A DNA stretch of 16,564 nt, from positions 1 to 16,564 of the forward strand of contig CALGGH010000142.1 in the NCBI GenBank assembly GCA_937916415.1, given 5' to 3'. Shown one piece after another: positions 1 to 7,553 of the stretch (position 1 is the first letter of the stretch; each line of letters begins with the position of its first letter). The notes below the pieces were generated by a model. That model made no database searches. It was not told the origin of the DNA and saw nothing but the letters and a program-made list of their open reading frames with translations. This DNA is from an uncultured Lachnospiraceae bacterium (GTDB taxonomy: Bacteria; Bacillota; Clostridia; Lachnospirales; Lachnospiraceae). A program made the translations under genes and the position numbers.

Positions 1-1
1 G

Positions 2-259
2 CCGTTCCTCACTCGCGTCATAGAGCACACCTATTTGGCTGACAACCATTCCAAGGTGATTTTGATACGTTCGGTAGAGACCGCTCGCACGGTCTCTATC
101 ATCACTTCCCAAAATCTTACCCGAGGTAATCGAAACGAGTCCGCTATCGTTACCACCGATGCCGCCGTGTTTGCTACCTTCCATGAAGCCCTCACGGACA
201 TCATGAAGAATCATTCCGTACCACTCTCCGAGCTCTTTGCTCAAAAAATTGCTGACTAA
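2..259 (+). CDS. Partial conserved phage-region protein (C-terminal part)
   Basis: The frame is open from the left edge of the window and ends at TAA 257-259, so only the last 85 or so residues are present. I recognise no domain. The visible part is a small soluble alpha/beta-looking sequence with no membrane segment. Its stop overlaps the next gene's start as TAATG, which implies translational coupling and membership of the same phage operon. A TTG at 35 could be read as a start, but the upstream frame stays open without a stop, so a 5'-truncated gene is more likely. Function unknown. Confidence 0.6.
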   Translation, partial: PFLTRVIEHTYLADNHSKVILIRSVETARTVSIITSQNLTRGNRNESAIVTTDAAVFATFHEALTDIMKNHSVPLSELFAQKIAD

Positions 260-489
260 TGCAAGCCATCCACATCTCAACCGCACAAGCCATGATGCTC
301 CGGCCCGATCCGGTCGATTTGGTCGTTTGGAAATCCGACGGCTCGCTCCTTCATTATCCAAACGTCATTTCGCTCAAGTACGATTTCTATGCCGGAACGC
401 GAACGATAAAGTTCCTGCGATCCGGCGAAATACGCACCGTTCGGGATGTCTGCATCTCCAAAATCAATGGTTTGGAGGTCTTTCTTTAG
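259..489 (+). CDS. Small conserved Bacteroidetes prophage protein
   Basis: A 76-residue protein beginning at the ATG that overlaps the preceding stop (TAATG). It resembles short hypothetical proteins I recall next to portal genes in Bacteroidales prophages, with the pattern 'VDLVVW...G' near residues 19-29 and a C-terminal 'GEIRTVRDVCI..INGLEVFL'. The order of hydrophobic and charged residues suggests a small beta-rich fold. No catalytic motif is visible and the role is unknown. It is probably co-transcribed with gene 1, while a separate promoter seems to serve the next gene. Confidence 0.6.
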   Translation: MQAIHISTAQAMMLRPDPVDLVVWKSDGSLLHYPNVISLKYDFYAGTRTIKFLRSGEIRTVRDVCISKINGLEVFL

Positions 490-517
490 CGTCTTTTCAT
501 ACGTGCGCGTATTACCG

Positions 518-526
518 TACCTTTGC
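518..526 (+). promoter_or_regulatory. Bacteroidetes-type -7 promoter element
   Basis: TACCTTTGC matches the Bacteroides -7 consensus TAnnTTTG. A T-rich stretch (TCTTTTC, about 491-497) lies at roughly the right distance for the -33 element but is not a clear TTTG. Transcription would start near 530-533, just upstream of the portal-like gene's ATG at 544. The element supports a Bacteroidetes origin for this end of the window. Confidence 0.45.
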
Positions 527-543
527 AGCAAAATTTGCAAGGT

Positions 544-1848
544 ATGGATTATCAATTTACATCTGTGGTCGATGTACCACAACTGCAAGCCCGCGCGATT
601 TTCGTAACGGACACCACCACGCTCTTCAAAGAGGACGGGGAGATTTCGCCTCTTCAGCTCGACGAGCACACCAAGTACATTCCTTGGGGTGCTGACAACC
701 ACATGCCATATAACGTGCTCCAGAAGATTGAAGCCGACGAGACGCTGACCACCTGCCAACAGTGGAACGCCGAAGTATGCTATGGCCAAGGTCTTCAGTA
801 CGATACCTGCGAATGTACTGCCGAGGTCAAGAAGCAAATCGAAGATTTCTTCTTTGAGAACGGCATGCAGTCTAATTTCTTGGGCGCATGTCTCGATTTC
901 AAGCACTTCGGCTTCTGCGTCACGCTGATTATTCTCTCCAAGGATGGCACGCGTATCACCACCATGCTCCGCAAGGAAGCGTGCAACTGTCGTTTCACGC
1001 CCGCAACTGCCGATGGCACTTCCCGTGAAGTACTCTTTGCCAACTGGGAGCACTATGTCAAACCCTCCGAGGTCGAGCACATTCCGCTCCTCAATCTCTA
1101 CAACCCTTGGAATGATCTCCAAACCCGCCTCAAGAACGGCACCAAGAAGCGCAAGTTTGCCATTGTTACGCGCATCCCAACCGCCCGCAATACGTATTAC
1201 CCAATACCGTACTATGCAGCCATTTTCAAATCGCGCTGGTATGACATCAAGCAACTCATTACCACCGCCAAGAAAGCCAAGCTGCAGAACGCCGCTCCTA
1301 TCAAATATCAGATAGAGGTCAACGAACGCTACTGGGAGCGTATCTTCCGCGCCGAGGGCATTACCGACACCGTCAAGAAACTTGAACGCGTCAACCAAGA
1401 GAAGCAGCGCATTATCGACTTCCTCACCGGAGCAGAGAACTCCGGCAAGGTGTGGTTCTCATCCTTTGGCGTGAACCCCAACGGAGAGGAGAACCACGAT
1501 GTGCTCATCAAACGTATCGATGAGAGCAAGGAGGGCGGCGACTGGGAAACGGACATTCAGGAAGCCATCAATGTTATCTGCTTTACCATGCGCGTGCATA
1601 GTAACTTAGTGGGTTCAGTACCGGGCAAATCGCAGTCCAACAATTCCGGTTCGGATAAGCGCGAACTGTACACCATCGCGCAGGCCCTGCAGAAGCCCTA
1701 TCACGATTTGCTTTTCTATCCCCACCAACTCCTTATCCGTTTCAACAAGTGGCAAGGTGCTTTCCCCACTTGCCCCTTCATCCAACTCACTACGCTCGAT
1801 GAGCACAAAGATACCAAAACCGTAAACCTAGATCAACATGCTAATTGA
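544..1848 (+). CDS. Phage portal-like protein
   Basis: A 434-residue protein, the usual length for a phage portal, whose subunits form the dodecameric ring through which DNA enters and leaves the capsid. The call rests on recalled similarity to Bacteroidales prophage portal annotations: a 'YIPWGADNHMPY' segment near residues 46-57, 'NAEVCYGQGLQYDT' near 75-88, and a C-terminal 'SQSNNSGSDKREL' followed by an amphipathic helix, a typical portal end. I chose ATG 544 because a TTG at 523 lies inside the probable promoter element and so would not be transcribed. The 3' end overlaps the next gene by 11 bp. No terminase is visible before it. The portal call is moderately secure and the structural-gene context is stronger than the exact assignment. 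Confidence 0.6.
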   Translation: MDYQFTSVVDVPQLQARAIFVTDTTTLFKEDGEISPLQLDEHTKYIPWGADNHMPYNVLQKIEADETLTTCQQWNAEVCYGQGLQYDTCECTAEVKKQIEDFFFENGMQSNFLGACLDFKHFGFCVTLIILSKDGTRITTMLRKEACNCRFTPATADGTSREVLFANWEHYVKPSEVEHIPLLNLYNPWNDLQTRLKNGTKKRKFAIVTRIPTARNTYYPIPYYAAIFKSRWYDIKQLITTAKKAKLQNAAPIKYQIEVNERYWERIFRAEGITDTVKKLERVNQEKQRIIDFLTGAENSGKVWFSSFGVNPNGEENHDVLIKRIDESKEGGDWETDIQEAINVICFTMRVHSNLVGSVPGKSQSNNSGSDKRELYTIAQALQKPYHDLLFYPHQLLIRFNKWQGAFPTCPFIQLTTLDEHKDTKTVNLDQHAN

Positions 1849-2668
1849 AACTGACCAACAGCTGCGCGCCTTCCTGCCCAACGCGCTCACCACCGTCGAG
1901 GGTGAAACACCCTTGTACGACAAAATTAGTCCCTATCTCGTGAAAGCCCAGTCTTGGCTTGCCAAGAACTTCACCGGCACAGAGATACTTACCGCTATCG
2001 GGCAACTGGCGCAGGAGGATGAACTGCGCCGCTTGTGTGCCCATATAACAGCCGTGGATGCGTTAAGGCGAGCCATTCCCTCGCTCGACCTTATCTTAAC
2101 CCCCAACGGCTTCGGCATTGTTTCCAATCAGAACATTGTACCGGCAAGCGCGGATCGCGTGAAGCGGCTAATCGACTCGCTCCTCGCAAACCGCGATAGT
2201 CTCGCCAACGATTTGCTCGACCTTCTTGCCCAACGCTCCGATTGGCAGCAAAGCCCGCAAGGTCAGTTCTTCGGTGCAAGCCTCTGGCCTTCCTTCGAAC
2301 TGGCAACCATGGCCGGTTTCCATACCGATACATGGGCACACTACCAATCATTGCGCCTCAACGTGCTCAATATCGAGCAGGATTTGGCGGAGCACTTCGT
2401 GTCCGAGGAACTGATGGCACGGCTTCGCCGGAACATGCTCCTTCGCCAAGCCACTCCGGAGGAACGCTCCATTATTGATGGCATACGCCAAACAACACTG
2501 GAAATGCTCGCCGGAAAGCCGCTTGATTTCAAGCGAATGACATCCATCGTGCAGCGCATCCGCACCAAGCCCCACCTTTACCCGGAGTGGCAGGATAGCT
2601 ACACATCCATGCTCTTTTGTCGTCCCTCTTTTGAAAACCATAAAGATGCCGCCGGTTATTGGTGGTAA
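1838..2668 (+). CDS. DUF6712-type phage head/neck protein
   Basis: A 276-residue protein that starts inside the end of the portal-like gene (ATG 1838, 11-bp overlap). It begins 'MLIETDQQLRAFLPNAL' and has a central 'LILTPNGFGIVSNQNIVPAS' (about residues 86-105), both of which I recall from the DUF6712 family found directly after portal genes in Bacteroidales phages. It is largely helical with no signal peptide. By position it would be a head-tail connector or head-completion protein, but this role is inferred from gene order. The family identification is from memory of the signature and is moderately sure. Confidence 0.55.
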   Translation: MLIETDQQLRAFLPNALTTVEGETPLYDKISPYLVKAQSWLAKNFTGTEILTAIGQLAQEDELRRLCAHITAVDALRRAIPSLDLILTPNGFGIVSNQNIVPASADRVKRLIDSLLANRDSLANDLLDLLAQRSDWQQSPQGQFFGASLWPSFELATMAGFHTDTWAHYQSLRLNVLNIEQDLAEHFVSEELMARLRRNMLLRQATPEERSIIDGIRQTTLEMLAGKPLDFKRMTSIVQRIRTKPHLYPEWQDSYTSMLFCRPSFENHKDAAGYWW

Positions 2669-2675
2669 TACAGCT

Positions 2676-3404
2676 ATGCAAACCCTAAATCTTACACTCC
2701 CTACATGCTGGCAGGAGTTAACACCCGCGCAACTCCGCTATGCTTATTATCTGCTCTCGCAGAATGTTACTGCTGCAGAACTCAAAACGTATGCGCTCAT
2801 CAGATGGGCACCGCTAAAGGATGTCACAAAAACCGACGAGGGTATTTTCTGCCACTACGAGGGTAAGCCCTACTTCCTTACCTCTCTCCAGATAACGGAA
2901 GCCATCTCTGCACTTGCTTGGCTGGAACGCTTGCCATTGGTCCCGGTGCGCCTTCCTTCTATCGGAAAGCTTCAGCCGGTAGAGGCTGACCTCTCCGGAT
3001 TGACCTTTGAAGCCTTCCTCATCCTCGAAAACCTTTATCAAGGTTATCTCGTTACCAAGGATGCAGCGCTCCTCTCGGAAATGGCAGCGTACTTGTACCA
3101 AACCAAAGATCCTGTCGGGCTGCTTCCGGAGGAGCAGACCTCAATCTTCTACTGGTACGCTTCCGCCAAGCAACTGTTAGCGCGGCGTTACAAGCATTTC
3201 TTCGTAACGGTAGAGGAAGCCTCCACCACGAACATGCAGGAACGCCTGCAGCAGGCTATGAACAACCAAATACGCGCGCTTACCAAAGGCGATATCACAA
3301 AGGAAGCGCAAGTGCTTCAAATGGATGTACACCGGGCACTGGTCGAACTGGATGCCCAAGCGCGCGAATATGAAGAACTCAAACGCGAAACACAAAAGCC
3401 ATGA
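2676..3404 (+). CDS. Hypothetical phage structural-region protein
   Basis: A 242-residue protein of unknown function. The open frame extends upstream to a TTG at 2631 and includes an ATG at 2646, but both fall inside the preceding gene. ATG 2676 lies 7 bp after that gene's stop and gives a sensible N-terminus ('MQTLNLTLPTCWQELTP'). The N-terminal region looks helical, and the last 60 or so residues are strongly helical and charged, possibly a coiled coil. The stop overlaps the next start (ATGA). In the same position other phages carry tail-assembly or connector genes, but I see no motif that decides it. Confidence 0.5.
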   Translation: MQTLNLTLPTCWQELTPAQLRYAYYLLSQNVTAAELKTYALIRWAPLKDVTKTDEGIFCHYEGKPYFLTSLQITEAISALAWLERLPLVPVRLPSIGKLQPVEADLSGLTFEAFLILENLYQGYLVTKDAALLSEMAAYLYQTKDPVGLLPEEQTSIFYWYASAKQLLARRYKHFFVTVEEASTTNMQERLQQAMNNQIRALTKGDITKEAQVLQMDVHRALVELDAQAREYEELKRETQKP

Positions 3405-3931
3405 CAACCGTTTCCAACTGGGATGCCACAGCGTTTTTTGAACGCTTAACCGCCACGAACAGGCTTGCCAAAAACAAGAACTTTGCTTTCCGTCGGGTGA
3501 GTGGTCTGCAGGGCTTTGAGGATGCCCTCGCCTCGTTGCAGACCACCACCGCCTTCGTTTGCGTCTCTGACACTTCCGAGGGCTACACCGAACTGAACAA
3601 CACACCCCGCACTCGAAGAGTCAAGACGGTCTTTTTCGCCATGCGCCACCAGATAGGCAACATGGCAGCCCGGCTCGCCTGCTTCGATATTATGCGGGAG
3701 TTGTTCCGTCAATATATGTCCGTTCTTATTTTGGAATCAACTCGCCTTCAGGAACAGTCCTTGTATCTCGATCCGCGCATCCGCTTTTCCGAGATACCGG
3801 AGTATTTCGCTTCGGGCTGTGCCTGCGCTTCGTTCCAAGTGGCGGTTGATATCTATACCGATTTAAGATATAATGAATCCGAATGGCTGTCGGAAGCAGC
3901 ACAGTCACCAAGTCAATCACAACAACCTTAA
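3401..3931 (+). CDS. Hypothetical phage neck/tail-completion candidate
   Basis: A 176-residue protein that begins with a 4-bp ATGA overlap with the previous stop. There is no recognisable catalytic motif. The sequence has an N-terminal helical part, a region rich in aromatic and charged residues, and a segment near 142-160 ('FASGCACASFQVAVDIYTDL') that looks like a beta-strand edge, as in many small tail-terminator or neck proteins. Its C-terminus is Ser/Gln-rich. Assignment to the connector module is by position only. Confidence 0.5.
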   Translation: MTTVSNWDATAFFERLTATNRLAKNKNFAFRRVSGLQGFEDALASLQTTTAFVCVSDTSEGYTELNNTPRTRRVKTVFFAMRHQIGNMAARLACFDIMRELFRQYMSVLILESTRLQEQSLYLDPRIRFSEIPEYFASGCACASFQVAVDIYTDLRYNESEWLSEAAQSPSQSQQP

Positions 3932-3942
3932 TCATTTTTAGC

Positions 3943-4218
3943 ATGACCTACACCGAAGAACAACTCCAACAAATCGACATGTATGCTTCGATTTATCTCC
4001 GTCCTACGGACATCGCCGTCATTCTCGGTGTCCGAATTGAGGAGTTTAAGCAGGACATCCGTGACGAGTCCAATCCGGCATTTACGGCGTACCGCCATGG
4101 GAAAGCATTAAGTAAAGTACAGCTCCACCAACAAGAGATGACTCTTGCCAAGGTGGGCTCGCCGCTTGCTCTGCAGACGGCTCGTGAGAACCTTTTAGAC
4201 ATGGAGGATGATGAGTAA
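3943..4218 (+). CDS. Small HTH-like protein, possible terminase small-subunit type
   Basis: A 91-residue protein. I chose ATG 3943, 11 bp after the previous stop, over ATG 3883, which lies in another frame inside the upstream gene and would add a non-conserved 20-residue extension. Residues about 10-45 ('YASIYLRPTDIAVILGV') look like a helix-turn-helix, followed by a charged helix ('AYRHGKALSKVQLHQQEMTLAKVGSPLALQTA'). This layout resembles small DNA-packaging proteins encoded just before terminase genes in Bacteroidales prophages. The stop and the next start overlap as TAATG. A transcription-regulator role is the alternative. Confidence 0.45.
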   Translation: MTYTEEQLQQIDMYASIYLRPTDIAVILGVRIEEFKQDIRDESNPAFTAYRHGKALSKVQLHQQEMTLAKVGSPLALQTARENLLDMEDDE

Positions 4219-4448
4219 TGGCACGCCCGCAGACTGTAGAAATATGTAAGCGCGACCTCTTTACGGCTGAAGCCGAACTCGTCGAACGCTACCCGGCTGA
4301 TACCGTGCAGCGGCTGTTACGTGTCCGTGAGGAATATACATGGTTCATGGCGAACCCCGACGCCAAAGATAGGATGTTTATCAGTGAGGTACGCTCGCGT
4401 TTCGGCATAGGTCTCACGCAAGCATATTCTGACCTTTCCATTGTTAAG
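4218..4448 (+). pseudogene. 5' fragment of a phage packaging-region gene, cut at the contig join
   Basis: ATG 4218 overlaps the previous stop. The first 77 or so residues, to 'AYSDLSIVK', read as a normal helical phage protein of a type I recall upstream of large terminase genes in Bacteroidales prophages, where it is about 180-220 residues long. After codon 77 the frame runs on by chance to 4595, but that DNA is the antisense of a Firmicutes AAA-ATPase-like gene, and the residues after the join look unrelated. The gene is therefore truncated here, most probably by a false assembly join. The expected large terminase gene is absent. Confidence 0.55.
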
Positions 4449-5300
4449 CGCGCTCATGACGGAATACGGATTATAAACAGAGCCCACGCCCTCCAGATAA
4501 TATCCGTCGTACCATGCTTTTATATCTTCATATTCAACATCATAAATACCGCAGAGATCCGATACCTCATTTTCGGTAAAGCCGGTAAATTGTGACAGCA
4601 CTCCCGGATCCAGTATCGTAAACTCGTTAAAATCCGATATTGCGGACTGACTTCCATCTTTCTTTATCGGCAGGATGCCGGTCATATATACTCCGGCCAC
4701 GGCCTTTGACGTAAAACTGATATTTTTGAACCATTCTCTCAAAAGATCCAGATAAAGCTCCTGAACATGCGGCTGATCCTTCGCTTCTCTGATCAGCGCA
4801 TCCCATTCGTCAATTATAAAAATATATTTTCCTCCCTGATCATTGCCATATCCATCGACGCAGTCAAGAATACAATCTGTCAGGCTGTCCTCAGCCGATA
4901 ACTCCGGATGCATCTCACATAATTCATTTCTGATGGAATCAGCTATCAGACCGGGAACAGCGTCCAAAGGAAGCTTTTTTATTTTAGCTATGGAAATAAA
5001 GCTCGTCACATCAAAACAGATCACATTATACTTATTCAAAAAGGATGAATAGTCTCCCGAATCAGAAATGTCAAGATCATCAAAGAGCTCATGCGAATCA
5101 CATGAGCAGTCATAATATGCGCACAGCATTTTGGACGCAAAGGTCTTTCCAAACCTTCTGGGACGACTGACGCATAAAAGCTTATCAGGCGTGTTCAGTC
5201 TGGAATTAACTATGCTTATAAGCCCTGTTTTATCTATATACCTGCCCCGGACGATTTCCTTAAACCCTTCATTTCCGGGGTTTATATAAATTCCTGCCAA
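4434..5300 (-). pseudogene. AAA-ATPase-like protein (PF09820 type), 3'-truncated
   Basis: The first 289 residues are a clear AAA-ATPase-like protein of the kind abundant in Lachnospiraceae, normally about 520-550 residues with a C-terminal PD-(D/E)XK nuclease domain. Motifs seen: 'NPGNEGF' near the N-terminus, 'YIDKTGLI' (21-28), Walker A 'SRPRRFGKT' (45-53), Walker B 'IFIIDEWDAL' (160-169), 'TGILPIKKDGSQSAISDF' (207-224), and 'WYDGYY' followed by 'YNPYSVMSALNNGK' (276-289). The next 38 codons are antisense phage sequence, so the nuclease part is missing. The start is TTG at 5300, because GGAGG (5308-5312) lies 7 nt upstream and there is no in-frame ATG before residue 58. The family's role is unproven; links to mobile DNA or defence are speculative. 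Confidence 0.8.
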
Positions 5301-5402
5301 AGCGGATCCTCCAACATTTAAGTACTCTGTAACGAACTGCCGACTCCGTCCCTACAGGTCAAAAAAAAATCCTCTGTCATCATGGTTCATGCAGTAAATC
5401 AG

Positions 5403-5416
5403 AAACGAATTCGTTT
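5403..5416. promoter_or_regulatory. 14-bp perfect palindrome, possible operator of the AAA-ATPase-like gene
   Basis: AAACGAATTCGTTT is self-complementary. It lies just downstream of a minus-strand TATTAT (5423-5428), so it would overlap the transcription start. The -35 element is poor (3 of 6), so the promoter is weakly supported. Confidence 0.25.
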
Positions 5417-5473
5417 GCTACTATAATACCATGATAAAAAAGGACATTCCATCATATTTGTTAATTTCCTTAA

Positions 5474-5484
5474 AAAACGGTAAC
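5474..5484 (+). repeat. Left inverted-repeat candidate of the IS
   Basis: AAAACGGTAAC, the exact inverse of 7530-7540. A third copy of the core (AACGGTAACT) lies at 5609-5618, between the promoter and the transposase ribosome site. Confidence 0.5.
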
Positions 5485-5567
5485 AAGGGTAATTAACTGC
5501 GCTAATTGTTATGAATACAGTATGGCTTAAAAAACGCATAAAATCAATGTTTTTTCAGTAAAAATCG

Positions 5568-5596
5568 TTGATAAAATTATTTATATATGGTACAAT
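5568..5596 (+). promoter_or_regulatory. Transposase promoter
   Basis: TTGATA (5568-5573) and TACAAT (5591-5596) are separated by 17 bp, a good vegetative sigma-factor promoter. The predicted start near 5603 leaves a leader of about 37 nt. The internal CGGTAAC copy (5611-5617) lies within that leader and could let bound transposase limit its own expression. Confidence 0.6.
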
Positions 5597-5639
5597 CTAA
5601 ATACGACGAACGGTAACTATGGATTGGAGGTATATAAAT

Positions 5640-7517
5640 ATGAGCCATGTGTACAGAGAACGAAAAGAAATCCCCATCCCAGACGATGCGCACATCAACC
5701 ATTATGATGGGCGAGTATACCTGATGGAAGAATCAACGCGCAAAAGAACCGTCATCGGTATTGCAACATCAGAAACAACCATGCATCCGAATGATATGTA
5801 TCGAAAGCTTTTTCCGGAAGCATGGGACACGGTTTTTTCGAAATACAACGACCCGAAGGGTTATGAAGTCTGCGTGGGGATGTATGGTCTCACCTTGGGG
5901 GCATCGCATCAGAACGGTTTATATTCTGTACTTCAGGATGCATATGGACCCAAGTACGCAAATGCGATCATGGATTATGTTATGTATTCGATAATGGAAC
6001 GTAGTGATGTCACCCAGCATTTTTCAGAGCGTATGCGAAAGGAGGCTTTGTTTTCGGATGCGACATACAGCGATTCAATGTTTTCGGATCTTTTTACATA
6101 CCAGCTTTCCGAAGATATGCATATGCAGTTCCGTGAGCTTTGGATTCGCCGATGCCTTGCGAAGGGATGCAGAAAAATATGGCTGTGTATAGATGGTTCA
6201 AACAATGACTGCCAGATGACAGATAGTGAATACGCCGAGTATGGGGACAACAAATCACATAGTGGCAAAACTATAGTGGGATACATATATGCCGTGGAGG
6301 CAGGGAGTGGGGAACCGATTTGTTACTTTGTAAACCCGGGCGGAAAGGTAGACTCACAGGCCTTACGGAAGATCATCCATTTTCTGAAAGGCTATGGGCT
6401 TGATGTGGAAGGCTCCATCCTTGATCGGGGTTTCTGCACGGAAGAGGTTGTACACACGCTGAGGAACCTTGAGGTAGAGTTTGTGATAATGGTTCCGCGC
6501 AATACACTAGGGCACAGTACAGCACTGGAGCAGAACGGGGAAGAGATTTTCTTCAATCCCGAATACCTTATCAATCGGAAAGATATTTACGGAACGTCTA
6601 TGGAAACGACGATATGGAAAGCACATACTGATGAAGGTTTTATAAACCTGTTCTTTTCAGGAAAAAGGGAATGTTTTGGGGGTGGAGAGTATAATCTTGA
6701 AGTAAGTGCGGCAAAAGAAGAAGCGGAAAAAACATGCGCACAAGGAAAGAAGGCGGTCATAGCAAAACGATTTAAGGATGTTCTTGAAGTTGTGCCTAAA
6801 GCAAATGGAGGATATGAAGTTGTATGCCATTATGATGCCTGGAAAAAGCATCTGCATGATAAGGGATTTTATTCCATACTGTCATCACGAGACTTTGGGG
6901 CAGAAAGAACAGCTCGTATTTACGATCTTCGCATTGCTTCTGAAGTGCAATACCGTACGCTTAAATCGCAGGAAGGATTTGATACAACGAGGGTTCATAC
7001 AGATGCAGCGATGATGAGCAAATATGCTGTCTGCTTTGTGGCCAGTATCTTGAGACATACGATCATGACGGCTTGTCAGCGGAATGACCTGGACACGAAT
7101 GATATGATCCGCAAGATGGATCGGATCGCATTACTGTTGCTGGACAATCAGAATTATCGTTTTATCCGGGATATGTCCTTCAATGCAAAGGCACTTTTCC
7201 GGGAGTTCTCCATGAATATGGACAGCTTTGATGAGATTGCGAGAGACTACAATACCAGAAAAACACAGCCTATTCATAGTCAGGTACGTAAATTCCCTGA
7301 GGCAGAAGGTGCGATGCCCAGAAAGCGGGGGCGTCGTTTGGGAAGCAAGAATAAATCTACGATTGCTCGTGAAGCTGCTATAGCGGAAGCAAAGGCGAAG
7401 GGAGAATACGTCGAGGAAGTTAAGCGCAAGAAAGGAAGGCCGTTCGGATCCAAGGATTCGAAGCCAAGAAAAAAAAGAAGCGATTCAGGCATTAAAAGAG
7501 GACCGAGAAAAAAATAG
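5640..7517 (+). CDS. IS4-superfamily DDE transposase (IS1634-like)
   Basis: A 625-residue transposase. I chose ATG 5640 because GGAGG (5626-5630) lies 9 nt upstream; an ATG at 5619 would put the ribosome site inside the gene. Counting from 5619, the RNase H-like catalytic acids are Asp192 in 'CIDGSNND', Asp269 in 'SILDRGF' and Glu442 in a complete Y(2)R(3)E(6)K signature (Y435, R438, E442, K449), which marks the IS4 superfamily; the size fits the IS1634 group. The C-terminal 65 or so residues are basic with three AT-hook-like blocks ('KRGRRLGSKNKS', 'KKGRPFGSKDSK', 'KRGPRKK'), probably binding AT-rich DNA. All motifs are intact, so it may be active. It cuts and pastes its own element. Confidence 0.9.
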   Translation: MSHVYRERKEIPIPDDAHINHYDGRVYLMEESTRKRTVIGIATSETTMHPNDMYRKLFPEAWDTVFSKYNDPKGYEVCVGMYGLTLGASHQNGLYSVLQDAYGPKYANAIMDYVMYSIMERSDVTQHFSERMRKEALFSDATYSDSMFSDLFTYQLSEDMHMQFRELWIRRCLAKGCRKIWLCIDGSNNDCQMTDSEYAEYGDNKSHSGKTIVGYIYAVEAGSGEPICYFVNPGGKVDSQALRKIIHFLKGYGLDVEGSILDRGFCTEEVVHTLRNLEVEFVIMVPRNTLGHSTALEQNGEEIFFNPEYLINRKDIYGTSMETTIWKAHTDEGFINLFFSGKRECFGGGEYNLEVSAAKEEAEKTCAQGKKAVIAKRFKDVLEVVPKANGGYEVVCHYDAWKKHLHDKGFYSILSSRDFGAERTARIYDLRIASEVQYRTLKSQEGFDTTRVHTDAAMMSKYAVCFVASILRHTIMTACQRNDLDTNDMIRKMDRIALLLLDNQNYRFIRDMSFNAKALFREFSMNMDSFDEIARDYNTRKTQPIHSQVRKFPEAEGAMPRKRGRRLGSKNKSTIAREAAIAEAKAKGEYVEEVKRKKGRPFGSKDSKPRKKRSDSGIKRGPRKK

Positions 7518-7521
7518 CAAA

Positions 7522-7544
7522 TCTGAAAAGTTACCGTTTTCAGA
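7522..7544. terminator. Hairpin at the right IS end
   Basis: TCTGAAAA and TTTTCAGA form an 8-bp perfect stem around the loop GTTACCG, 5 nt after the transposase stop. It overlaps the right inverted-repeat candidate (7530-7540). It could end transcripts arriving from both sides, although no strong T-run follows on the plus strand. Confidence 0.4.
7530..7540 (-). repeat. Right inverted-repeat candidate of the IS
   Basis: GTTACCGTTTT, the exact reverse complement of 5474-5484. It forms the loop and one arm of the hairpin at 7522-7544. Confidence 0.5.
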
Positions 7545-7553
7545 CCATGTATG

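Larger units (their letters stand above)
5301..5639. other. AT-rich intergenic region between the AAA-ATPase-like gene and the transposase
   Basis: No gene is visible here. The left part (to about 5460) is the upstream region of the minus-strand AAA-ATPase-like gene and holds a 14-bp palindrome and a nine-A run (5361-5369). The right part (about 5461-5639) belongs to the insertion sequence and holds its left end, promoter and ribosome site. Confidence 0.6.

Noticed and set aside
277..1398. 373-residue open frame on the minus strand
   Set aside because: It is antisense to the portal-like gene and its upstream neighbour, which have overlapping starts, coupled neighbours and better protein character.
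4317..4433. C-terminal 38 codons of the AAA-ATPase-like frame
   Set aside because: They are the antisense of the phage gene, so they are not part of the real protein.
4449..4595. Extension of the phage gene past the join
   Set aside because: It is antisense AAA-ATPase-like DNA read by chance.
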